Made by a program: the position numbers and the translations under genes
The notes under the pieces: generated by a model
The model's database searches: none
The model's input: only the letters and a program-made list of their open reading frames with translations
Told to the model about the DNA's origin: nothing
Part shown: piece by piece, positions 1 to 6,118 of the stretch
Layout: each line of letters starts with the position of its first letter
Numbering within the stretch: the stretch's first letter is position 1
Assembly: GCA_030617485.1 (NCBI GenBank)
Contig: JAUWVK010000093.1
Location: 1-6,149, forward strand
Length of the DNA stretch: 6,149 bases
Direction of reading: 5' to 3'
DNA from: Gammaproteobacteria bacterium
GTDB taxonomy: Bacteria > Pseudomonadota > Gammaproteobacteria > SZUA-152

Positions 1-258
1 GCTCGCGATGAAGATCATGCGTTGAGTATTGCCAACGGTTCACGTTTTGGACTTGGTGGCAGTGTGTGGACACAGGATATAATCAGAGGCGAGCAATTTG
101 CACGACGTTTGCAGTCCGGTTCGGCATTTGTAAATGGCATGGTGAAAAGCGATGCGCGTTTACCTTTTGGTGGAATTAAGGCGTCAGGTTATGGGCGTGA
201 GTTATCGCACCATGGGTTGCGTGAATTTGTGAATGCTAAAACGATATGGGTTAAATGA
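1..258 (+). CDS. Aldehyde dehydrogenase, succinate-semialdehyde dehydrogenase type (3' end only)
   Basis: The reading frame is open from base 1 to the TGA at 256-258, so the gene starts upstream and only the last 85 codons are seen. Visible are an NGSRFGLGGSVWT segment, an FVNGMVKSD segment and the C-terminal LPFGGIKASGYGREL block followed by REFVNAKTIWV. This block is the usual C-terminal signature of NAD(P)-dependent aldehyde dehydrogenases, and the GMVKSD plus GREL wording is closest to the succinate-semialdehyde dehydrogenase (Sad/GabD) group. Such enzymes oxidise an aldehyde to its acid in the cytoplasm. The catalytic Cys, the Glu and the cofactor site lie outside the window, so substrate and cofactor cannot be judged; other semialdehydes or sulfo-aldehydes remain possible. 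The stop overlaps the next start (ATGA), suggesting translational coupling. The ATG-less TTG at 22 is internal, not a start. The family is sure; the substrate is not. Confidence 0.9.
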   Translation, partial: ARDEDHALSIANGSRFGLGGSVWTQDIIRGEQFARRLQSGSAFVNGMVKSDARLPFGGIKASGYGRELSHHGLREFVNAKTIWVK

Positions 259-3200
259 TAGGTATGGATTCTCAATTAGCACTAAGCGGTAAAGAATTTC
301 AACGACGTGCTCGAAACCTGGTGATGCTGGCCTGGATTGTTCCAGCAGTCTTTGGTTTGTCTTTCCTGTTGTACATTGAAATGTTTACTGTGAAACAGAT
401 GACAACAGTTATGACCACCCCGGCCGAGCCTGGCTTTATCCTCGTGGCATTTATTTTTGCACTAATCTATTTTGGACGATTCCTGCGTCCGGTAGCGGCA
501 TATCTTGATGAGCCATCTGAAGATCAGGCATCAAAAGCACTGGCGCGGATTCGCTCGTTTCCGATGCGTTTTTGGATTGTGTTTTTGATTTACCTGGTGA
601 TAGCGCCCTTTACTGTTATTTTCAGTGCCGAGTACTACTCTGATTTTGTCGCCATGCCAAAGGACTGGTTTCGCATAAGCCTGGTGGCTTTAACTGTTTC
701 CATTATTGTGGGGTTGCCGATATTTTTCAAAATGCTGGATTTGTTTGGGCTTGCGCTACAGGGGATTCATCTAAAAAAACCAGTGGTAAAAATTGGGACT
801 CGCGTTTTCCTTATTGCCGCGTTGGTGCCTTTATTAGTGGATACCATGCTAGTGCAGTATTACTGGACGCGCACTGACTATTTTACATTTGAAACACTTG
901 TTGTTTGGGGAAGTTTGCAGGTATTGGTCGTTGTTGGTGCATTGTTGTTTATGCGCAGTTTTGCCCAGAGTCTTTCACCGCTGGAAAATATCGTGGCGGG
1001 TAAGCGTGGTATTACCGACACGCATGAGATAATAGCCTGTTCAACCGATGAGCTGGGTGTGCTTGCCGGGCGTTATCAGGAATTGCTGGGGCATTTGCAT
1101 CTGCGTCGGCGAGCGCTGGAAGTGGGTAATCGTTTTTTGCGCACGGGCGAGAAAGATATATCAATAAGTGACACTTATGATCAACTGGTAGATATATGTT
1201 GCGAGGCATTGCATGTTGATATGGCATTTTTGCTCCTTCACGATAAAAAGACGCATGAATTGATTGGTGTTGCTCAGACAGGTTCGACTTATAAACCTGA
1301 AGGTCATTTTCGCCTTTCTTTGGATGAGCCCTCTGTTGCGGTATTTGTTTTTAGAGAAGGAAAACTAACGGCCATTAGTGATGTGTTGGGGGATCCGCGT
1401 GTTAGCCCCCGTATGGTGGAACAATTCAAGGTTAAGTCGACTATAGCTGCACCGCTGATTGTTGAAGGAAATACTATTGGTGTAGTGATGGGGGTCACGC
1501 AGGATAAAGTGCGAAAATTTGCTGCGCGTGATAGCGACCTGATAAGTCTGTTGGCCAACGAGGCGGCTTCTGCGGTGCACAGTCAGCGATTGCAGGAAAG
1601 TCGCCTTAGGGCAGAATCCAGTTATGAAGAGGCTTCGGAGTTTGCGCACGTCACACTGCAATCTATAGGTGATGGTGTAGTAACAACTGATACGCAGGGA
1701 AACATCCAGTATCTGAATCCGGTGGCTGAGCAGCTGACCGGTTGCTCCCTGTCCGAGGCTATTGGACGCCCCTTGTCAGGGGTATTGATCCTGGTTGAGT
1801 CCGAGACCAGTGTTCGCGTGGATGACCCAGTCGCTCGTTGTCTGGATAGTGGGGATAGTTTTGCCCTTCCCGGTCAAATATTACTGGTGGATCGCGAGGG
1901 CATAAATGAGTTTGCCGTTGACGTGCGTGTGTCACCATTGCGCAGTGATAATCAGGTGCGTGGTGTGGTGCTGGTGTTCCATGATACGACGGAGCTTTCT
2001 GTGTTAACGCACCGTTTAAGTTATCAGGCCAGTCATGACGCATTGACAGGGCTGCTTAATCGTCGTGAGTTTGAAGCGAGGCTGGATTTGGCTTTGGATG
2101 CCAGTCGTCATGATGATGTAGAACATGCGCTCTGTTTTATGGATATGAACCAGTTCAAGGTGGTTAATGATACCTGTGGCCATGTGGCGGGTGATGAATT
2201 GCTTAAACAACTGGCAGTGCGCATGCGCGCCAGTATTCGTGACTCTGATTCTATTGCTCGTCTGGGCGGTGATGAATTTGGTCTGTTGCTTGAGGGATGT
2301 CATCTTGCAAAGGCGCAGGAATTGGCGAAAGGCCTGCTTGATATGATTCAGGATTTTCGTTTTGTCTGGGCAGATAAAGTATTTGATGTTGGAATGAGTA
2401 TCGGTCTGGTGCCTATTTCGGCGAATAGTGGCAGTATCACTGATATTTTGAGCGCGGCCGATTCGGCGTGTTATGTAGCTAAGGATCGCGGAAAAAATAA
2501 GGTACATGTTTTTGAACAGGATGATATTGCGCTGGCACGCCACAAAGGTGATATGCAGCGTCTGCAGCAGATTCGTCGCGCACTGGATGGAGATTTTTTC
2601 CGGTTGTATGAGCAAACCATACAACCGTTGGATGGAAGTCTTTCGCAGGACTACAGTGAAATATTATTGCGGATGAGTATTGATGATGAGTTGTTGCTAC
2701 CTTATAGCTTTTTACCGGTAGCAGAGCGTTATCATTTAATGCCAGCCATTGATCGCTGGGTAGTAAAAAATTCTCTACGATTATTGAAGAGTCGTTTCGA
2801 GATGAATGCTTCTGTTCGTTTGTCAGTTAACCTTTCCGGACAATCTCTGTGTGATGAGGGTTTTCTGGAATTTGTGCTGGATGAAATACACAGTACGGGT
2901 GTACCTGGTGATCGTTTGTGTTTTGAGATCACTGAAACCACGGCAATCGCCAATATGACCCGCGCGATCCAGTTGATTAACGGGTTAAAGCGGCAGGGTT
3001 GTCGTTTTGCACTGGATGATTTTGGTAGTGGTCTTAGTTCATTTATTTATCTGAAAAATCTTCCAGTAGATTATCTGAAGATTGACGGAGCCCTGGTAAA
3101 AGATATGCACACTAATACGATTGACCGCGCCATGGTTGAATCCATTAATCAGATCGGCCATCTCATGGGGATTAAAACGGTGGCAGAGTTTGTAACGAAT

Positions 3201-3311
3201 GAAGACGTTTTAGCTGAATGCAGGGCGCTGGGTGTGGATTATGTTCAGGGGTTTCATATATCCCGCCCGCAACTGGTTGAAGACCTGTTGCCCGAGGCAG
3301 CTTCACAGTAG
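255..3311 (+). CDS. Membrane-bound GGDEF-EAL c-di-GMP cyclase/phosphodiesterase with HAMP, GAF and PAS domains
   Basis: A 1018-residue inner-membrane signalling protein that makes and/or breaks cyclic di-GMP. Six hydrophobic segments lie near residues 21-41, 60-79, 105-125, 141-160, 183-201 and 214-234. A HAMP-like linker follows (about 230-285; SPLE at 241-244, DELG at 265-268), then GAF (about 306-447), PAS (about 461-580), GGDEF (about 590-755) and EAL (about 770-1010). The cyclase site GGDEF is intact at 671-675, with an inhibitory RxxD site at 662-665. The EAL motif reads EIL (802-804), but the other expected metal and catalytic residues are present: N859, E891, D921, D922, K942, E978 and Q998. 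Both activities are therefore plausible. ATG 255 overlaps the upstream stop; ATG 264 is an alternative start. Neither has a strong ribosome binding site (only GGG at 248-250). The GAF or PAS ligand and the six-TM input are not recognised. Bifunctionality is inferred. Confidence 0.9.
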   Translation: MIGMDSQLALSGKEFQRRARNLVMLAWIVPAVFGLSFLLYIEMFTVKQMTTVMTTPAEPGFILVAFIFALIYFGRFLRPVAAYLDEPSEDQASKALARIRSFPMRFWIVFLIYLVIAPFTVIFSAEYYSDFVAMPKDWFRISLVALTVSIIVGLPIFFKMLDLFGLALQGIHLKKPVVKIGTRVFLIAALVPLLVDTMLVQYYWTRTDYFTFETLVVWGSLQVLVVVGALLFMRSFAQSLSPLENIVAGKRGITDTHEIIACSTDELGVLAGRYQELLGHLHLRRRALEVGNRFLRTGEKDISISDTYDQLVDICCEALHVDMAFLLLHDKKTHELIGVAQTGSTYKPEGHFRLSLDEPSVAVFVFREGKLTAISDVLGDPRVSPRMVEQFKVKSTIAAPLIVEGNTIGVVMGVTQDKVRKFAARDSDLISLLANEAASAVHSQRLQESRLRAESSYEEASEFAHVTLQSIGDGVVTTDTQGNIQYLNPVAEQLTGCSLSEAIGRPLSGVLILVESETSVRVDDPVARCLDSGDSFALPGQILLVDREGINEFAVDVRVSPLRSDNQVRGVVLVFHDTTELSVLTHRLSYQASHDALTGLLNRREFEARLDLALDASRHDDVEHALCFMDMNQFKVVNDTCGHVAGDELLKQLAVRMRASIRDSDSIARLGGDEFGLLLEGCHLAKAQELAKGLLDMIQDFRFVWADKVFDVGMSIGLVPISANSGSITDILSAADSACYVAKDRGKNKVHVFEQDDIALARHKGDMQRLQQIRRALDGDFFRLYEQTIQPLDGSLSQDYSEILLRMSIDDELLLPYSFLPVAERYHLMPAIDRWVVKNSLRLLKSRFEMNASVRLSVNLSGQSLCDEGFLEFVLDEIHSTGVPGDRLCFEITETTAIANMTRAIQLINGLKRQGCRFALDDFGSGLSSFIYLKNLPVDYLKIDGALVKDMHTNTIDRAMVESINQIGHLMGIKTVAEFVTNEDVLAECRALGVDYVQGFHISRPQLVEDLLPEAASQ
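2601..2627. repeat. Perfect 10-bp inverted repeat inside the GGDEF-EAL gene
   Basis: CGGTTGTATG (2601-2610) is followed by a 7-base loop and its exact reverse complement CATACAACCG (2618-2627). In the transcript this would be a hairpin with a 10-bp stem. It lies at the junction of the GGDEF and EAL coding parts (LYEQTIQP). No T-run follows it on either strand, so it is not an intrinsic terminator. It may be a chance structure in codons. Confidence 0.5.
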
Positions 3312-3336
3312 CTTTTTAAAGTAAATAAGTATTTGT

Positions 3337-4134
3337 ATGCCCGGTCTGGAAATTCTTTTTGCTTATTGTTTGTTAGGCGTTTTCGCCGGAACCATGGCGG
3401 GTTTGTTAGGTGTGGGTGGTGGTTTAATTATCGTACCCGCGCTGATCGCAATCTGGCAGCCAGTATCTGTTGGTGGCATTTATGAAATGCAGTTGGCTAT
3501 TGGAACTTCACTGGCAACCATCGTATTAACCTCTGTTTCTTCAGTTCGTGCGCACCATCAACGTAATGGGGTGCAATGGAATATTGTTTGGCGCATGACG
3601 CCAGGGATTGTGCTGGGTGCCTGGTTAGGGGCGGCGATGGCAGCGCAACTGTCCGGCGACATTCTGAAATCAATCTTTGGTGTGTTTGAATTGCTGGTGG
3701 CAGCGCAAATGGCATTTTCTGTACGCCCAGATTCACACCGTGCGTTACCTGGTCTGGCAGGAATCACCCTGGCAGGATCAACTATTGGATCTGTGTCAGC
3801 CGTCATCGGCATTGGTGGTGGCACCATGACGGTTCCGTTTTTAACCTGGTGTAATGTCAGGATTCATCAAGCAGTAGGCACTTCGGCTGCCTGTGGCTTG
3901 CCTATTGCCATCGGTGGGGCTATTAGTTACCTGGTTCTGGGTTGGGGTAATGCGGCCTTACCAGACTGGTCTGCTGGTTTCGTTTATGGCCCTGCGCTGG
4001 CAGGTATAGCGGTAACCAGCATGTTGTTCGCGCCATTGGGTGCGGCCCTGGCGCACCGACTGTCTACAGTCGTCCTCAAGCGTGCCTTTGCGGGCTTTCT
4101 GGCTCTGTTAGGGGTTTGGATGTTGCTAACATAG
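3337..4134 (+). CDS. TauE/SafE family anion exporter (membrane permease)
   Basis: A 265-residue, very hydrophobic inner-membrane protein of the sulfite exporter TauE/SafE family (TSUP), whose members move sulfite, sulfoacetate or other organosulfur and carboxylate anions. The family's internal duplication is plain: LLGVGGGLIIVPAL (23-36) followed by IGTSLA (55-60) in the first half, and VIGIGGGTMTVPFL (156-169) followed by VGTSAA (180-185) in the second. The length is typical, and about eight membrane segments can be drawn. ATG 3337 is the only sensible start, since an in-frame TAA lies at 3322-3324. No good Shine-Dalgarno sequence precedes it. The gene follows the GGDEF-EAL gene after 25 bases without a terminator, so it is probably cotranscribed. 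The family is confident; the substrate is unknown. An upstream aldehyde dehydrogenase with a TauE-type exporter recalls organosulfonate pathways, but the evidence for that is thin. Confidence 0.9.
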   Translation: MPGLEILFAYCLLGVFAGTMAGLLGVGGGLIIVPALIAIWQPVSVGGIYEMQLAIGTSLATIVLTSVSSVRAHHQRNGVQWNIVWRMTPGIVLGAWLGAAMAAQLSGDILKSIFGVFELLVAAQMAFSVRPDSHRALPGLAGITLAGSTIGSVSAVIGIGGGTMTVPFLTWCNVRIHQAVGTSAACGLPIAIGGAISYLVLGWGNAALPDWSAGFVYGPALAGIAVTSMLFAPLGAALAHRLSTVVLKRAFAGFLALLGVWMLLT

Positions 4135-4187
4135 ATTCACCTCTCTGTGGTGTGAAGGGCTTACCAAAATAAATCATCTATATTCTG

Positions 4188-4225
4188 TATGGATATCATA
4201 AGCTGTCTTTATGGGTAAATCATAA
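4188..4225. repeat. Two tandem dyad elements, TATGG-N2/4-ATCATAA
   Basis: The first copy is TATGG-AT-ATCATAA (4188-4201) and the second is TATGG-GTAA-ATCATAA (4210-4225). Their starts are 22 bp apart, about two helical turns. Each is itself a dyad: TATG/CATA in the first, and TTTATG-N7-CATAAA (4208-4226) in the second. This arrangement resembles paired operator sites for a dimeric regulator, but no known consensus was recognised. It lies about 165 bp upstream of the porin promoter. Confidence 0.4.
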
Positions 4226-4389
4226 ATCACGCTAAAGAAATCCCAATTTTTTTCGATACAGTTCCCAAGCAGTCAATATCTCACATACATTATTAGATAG
4301 TAAAAGAGGTGTTGCCGGGCGCATGGATTGTCTTCCCCGTTTGTAATCAAGCATTTTCTGAATCTTTCTTGGTGATCGTTTCATCTTAG

Positions 4390-4418
4390 CTGACGCATCA
4401 GAAGTTTATTTATATTAT
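4390..4418 (+). promoter_or_regulatory. Predicted sigma70-type promoter of the porin operon
   Basis: A -35 box CTGACG (4390-4395; four of six matches to TTGACA) and a -10 box TATTAT (4413-4418; five of six matches to TATAAT) are separated by exactly 17 bases. Transcription would start near 4425, giving a leader of about 20 bases before the porin ATG. This is a match by eye, not a scored prediction. Confidence 0.5.
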
Positions 4419-4434
4419 TTACAAAAGATAATTT

Positions 4435-4439
4435 GGGAG
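4435..4439 (+). promoter_or_regulatory. Ribosome binding site of the porin gene
   Basis: GGGAG lies six bases upstream of ATG 4446, a good Shine-Dalgarno sequence at normal spacing. It supports the chosen start, which also gives an intact signal peptide. Confidence 0.7.
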
Positions 4440-4445
4440 TAAAAA

Positions 4446-5627
4446 ATGTTTAAAAAACTAATTGTGCCAGCCTTTGTTGGTCTTGCTCTGGCGCCAGCCA
4501 TTGCCTCCAGCGCCACACTGAAGGAGCTGGAAGATCGCATTAACCAGCTTGAAGAAGAGGCGTTGATTGCTACCGAAGGTGTTTATGAACTTAGCACCAA
4601 CGACGAGACAAGAATGAAAATTTCGGGTTATAGCGATGTGGAATATCATATGTCCAGCAAAAAGGATTCAGTAGATGGTTTCCGCCTGCATCATATGAGC
4701 TTGTTCTTCGAAAAAAACCTTGGCAATAAATGGCACTTTTTCTCCGAGATTGAATATGAAGACGCTCCGAAATTTGAGGGTGAAGGTGAATCGCAACCTG
4801 GAACAATTTGGGTTGATAATAATAATGATGGCATTGTAGATCCTGGCGAAGAATATGTAGTCGGAGGTGAAGTTATCGATGATGCCCAGGGTAAGATTTT
4901 CGTGGAAGCCGTTAACCTGACCTATAAGTTGAATCAGAAGGCTAATTTCCGTATTGGCCGCATGTTTACTCCAGGAGGTATCTGGAATGTAGATCACTAC
5001 CCAACTTTTGTTCCTACGCAGGAACGACCACAACACATCCGTAAAATGTTCCCGCAGATCATGGATGGCATACAAGTTTTTGGTACATTGCCTCTTGGTA
5101 GTGTTTTTGCGAACTACGATCTATATTACGTAAACGGTACGGGTAACACTGGAAAGCATGATCACAATAATAACAAGGCAACGGGTGCGAAGTTATCATT
5201 GATTTTTCCTGCCCTGAATCATTTTGAGCTTGGTGCTAGTGTCTACAATGATTCTGAAGATACGGCTAACAATGATGAGGAATATTCAGCCACTGGTATT
5301 CATGGCAAGATCAGGGCTGGTTCGGTAACCTTACAATTTGAGCAGGCTGCCAGTTCCTGGGATGTGGATGAGCGTGAAGGGTATTATGCTCAACTACTCT
5401 ATGACTGGGACAAATACACATTTGGTGTGCGCAATGACTATTATGATGGGGATGCCGATGATTCTGCTACAGAGTCTGGTAATACCCAGAACAGTCTGTT
5501 CGTAAACTACCACGTTAACAAAAATGTGACACTTAAGGTTGAACACCATTTAGTAGATCCTGAAGATGATACAAAGGATAACTATAGTAAGAGTGTCTTC
5601 AGTGTTGTCGGTTATCTCGGAAACTAA
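4446..5627 (+). CDS. Outer-membrane porin with acidic loops and an EF-hand-like insert
   Basis: A 393-residue exported protein, probably a beta-barrel porin. Residues 1-23 form a signal peptide (MFKK, hydrophobic core, cleavage likely after AIA at 20 or SSA at 23). A short coiled coil follows (about 24-40, LKELEDRINQLEEE), as in many trimeric porins. Alternating amphipathic strands then run to the C terminus, with a conserved-looking RIGRMFTPGGIWNVDHYP region (169-186) and PTQERPQHIRKMFPQ (190-204). The insert at 124-135 has EF-hand spacing (D124, N126, D128, D132, E135). The mature protein is strongly acidic: 62 D/E against 30 K/R by hand count. The C terminus ends in GYLGN without the usual final Phe. 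Tandem in-frame stops TAA TAG close the gene. It shares an operon with the PstS-like gene 18 bases downstream. The substrate is unknown; phosphate, another anion or a cation are all possible, and the acidity argues mildly for cations. Confidence 0.7.
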   Translation: MFKKLIVPAFVGLALAPAIASSATLKELEDRINQLEEEALIATEGVYELSTNDETRMKISGYSDVEYHMSSKKDSVDGFRLHHMSLFFEKNLGNKWHFFSEIEYEDAPKFEGEGESQPGTIWVDNNNDGIVDPGEEYVVGGEVIDDAQGKIFVEAVNLTYKLNQKANFRIGRMFTPGGIWNVDHYPTFVPTQERPQHIRKMFPQIMDGIQVFGTLPLGSVFANYDLYYVNGTGNTGKHDHNNNKATGAKLSLIFPALNHFELGASVYNDSEDTANNDEEYSATGIHGKIRAGSVTLQFEQAASSWDVDEREGYYAQLLYDWDKYTFGVRNDYYDGDADDSATESGNTQNSLFVNYHVNKNVTLKVEHHLVDPEDDTKDNYSKSVFSVVGYLGN

Positions 5628-5635
5628 TAGGAAAT

Positions 5636-5641
5636 AGGTGA
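5636..5641 (+). promoter_or_regulatory. Ribosome binding site of the PstS-like gene
   Basis: AGGTGA ends four bases before ATG 5646. It lies in the 18-base gap after the porin stop and decides the start, which also gives a complete signal peptide. Confidence 0.7.
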
Positions 5642-5645
5642 GACC

Positions 5646-6092
5646 ATGAAAAAAAATATGAATATGTGCTTACAAGGCCTGGTCGCCGGTTTCCTGTTAA
5701 CTACGGGTATTGTGCAGGCGGCCGATGTGGCAGTTATTATTAATCGTTCTAATCCGGAGGTGCTCTCCGTCCAACAGATAAAAGATATCTATTCAGATCG
5801 CCTGGCGACCTGGCGGAGTGGGCAGCGTATAGAAGTGTACAATTTGCCAGATAATCAGGATGCTGCGGATGTTTTTGCCCGCAGAGTGCTGGGTATGAGT
5901 GGCCAGGCTGCTGCTGCAGCAGAGCTCCAGCGTAGGACTAACAATACGTTGATAAATCCTTCTAAAACTAAAAGAGAAAGACTGGTGCTTTCTATTTTTG
6001 GCAGAAAAATGAATGCCATTGGTTATGTCCCAGAGTATATGGTGAAGGATAAACGCAGGATACGTGTTGTTAAAATATTGAAAGAAAAGTAG
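5646..6092 (+). CDS. Small PstS-like (phosphate ABC transporter substrate-binding-like) periplasmic protein
   Basis: A 148-residue exported protein. A signal peptide covers residues 1-25 (MKKN, hydrophobic core, VQA before ADVA). The mature part opens with the strand VAVIIN, then LSVQQIKDIYSDRLATW (40-56), RIEVYNLPDNQDAADVFARRVLG (61-83) and NAIGYVPEYM (123-132). This order matches the short proteins often named phosphate ABC transporter substrate-binding protein (PBP-like family): a start strand, a 'lxxxqikxIfxgk' helix, a G-Q-x-xxV strand, a 'F' helix and a closing 'aIGYv' segment. At about 123 mature residues it is half the size of two-lobed PstS. No permease or ATPase gene is adjacent. 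The mature chain is basic (23 K/R against 13 D/E), with a run of K/R near its end. It is cotranscribed with the porin and followed by a terminator. Whether it binds phosphate is unknown; a sensing or porin-partner role is possible. Confidence 0.7.
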   Translation: MKKNMNMCLQGLVAGFLLTTGIVQAADVAVIINRSNPEVLSVQQIKDIYSDRLATWRSGQRIEVYNLPDNQDAADVFARRVLGMSGQAAAAAELQRRTNNTLINPSKTKRERLVLSIFGRKMNAIGYVPEYMVKDKRRIRVVKILKEK

Positions 6093-6118
6093 CTATTTAA
6101 TTTAGCAGGAAAAATAGA

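Larger units (their letters stand above)
4135..4445. other. AT-rich intergenic region
   Basis: This 311-base gap separates the TauE-like gene from the porin gene. It holds two related dyads (4188-4225), a T-run at 4247-4253 with no adjacent stable stem, and a sigma70-like promoter near its right end (4390-4418). Just after the TauE stop, TTCAC (4136-4140) can pair with GTGAA (4152-4156), but no T-run follows. I see no coding frame of convincing length and no RNA gene. Confidence 0.7.

Noticed and set aside
2016..2624. A 202-codon open frame on the - strand inside the GGDEF-EAL gene
   Set aside because: It lies fully antisense to a gene with clear domain motifs, has no recognisable domain and no good ribosome binding site; it is a shadow frame.
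4057..4072. Inverted repeat CGACTGT-CT-ACAGTCG near the end of the TauE-like gene
   Set aside because: Arms of 7 bp in coding sequence are expected by chance at about this frequency, and no T-run follows.
4136..4156. Possible terminator after the TauE-like gene (TTCAC/GTGAA)
   Set aside because: Only a 5-bp stem with an 11-base loop and no T-run after it.
4204..4226. Possible Pho box (CTGTCTT followed by an AT-rich stretch), suggested by the PstS-like gene
   Set aside because: Only one half resembles CTGTCAT; the second repeat at 11-base spacing does not match, and the site is about 165 bp from the likely -35.
4668..5075. A 135-codon open frame on the - strand inside the porin gene
   Set aside because: Antisense shadow of a well supported porin, with no family resemblance.
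5646..5672. Cys8 of the PstS-like protein as a lipoprotein site
   Set aside because: The residues before it (MNM) do not form a lipobox and the hydrophobic core comes after it; a normal signal peptidase I site after VQA fits better.
5911..5922. Perfect 12-base palindrome CTGCTGCAGCAG in the PstS-like gene
   Set aside because: Explained by the codons of an alanine run followed by Glu; low-complexity coding sequence.
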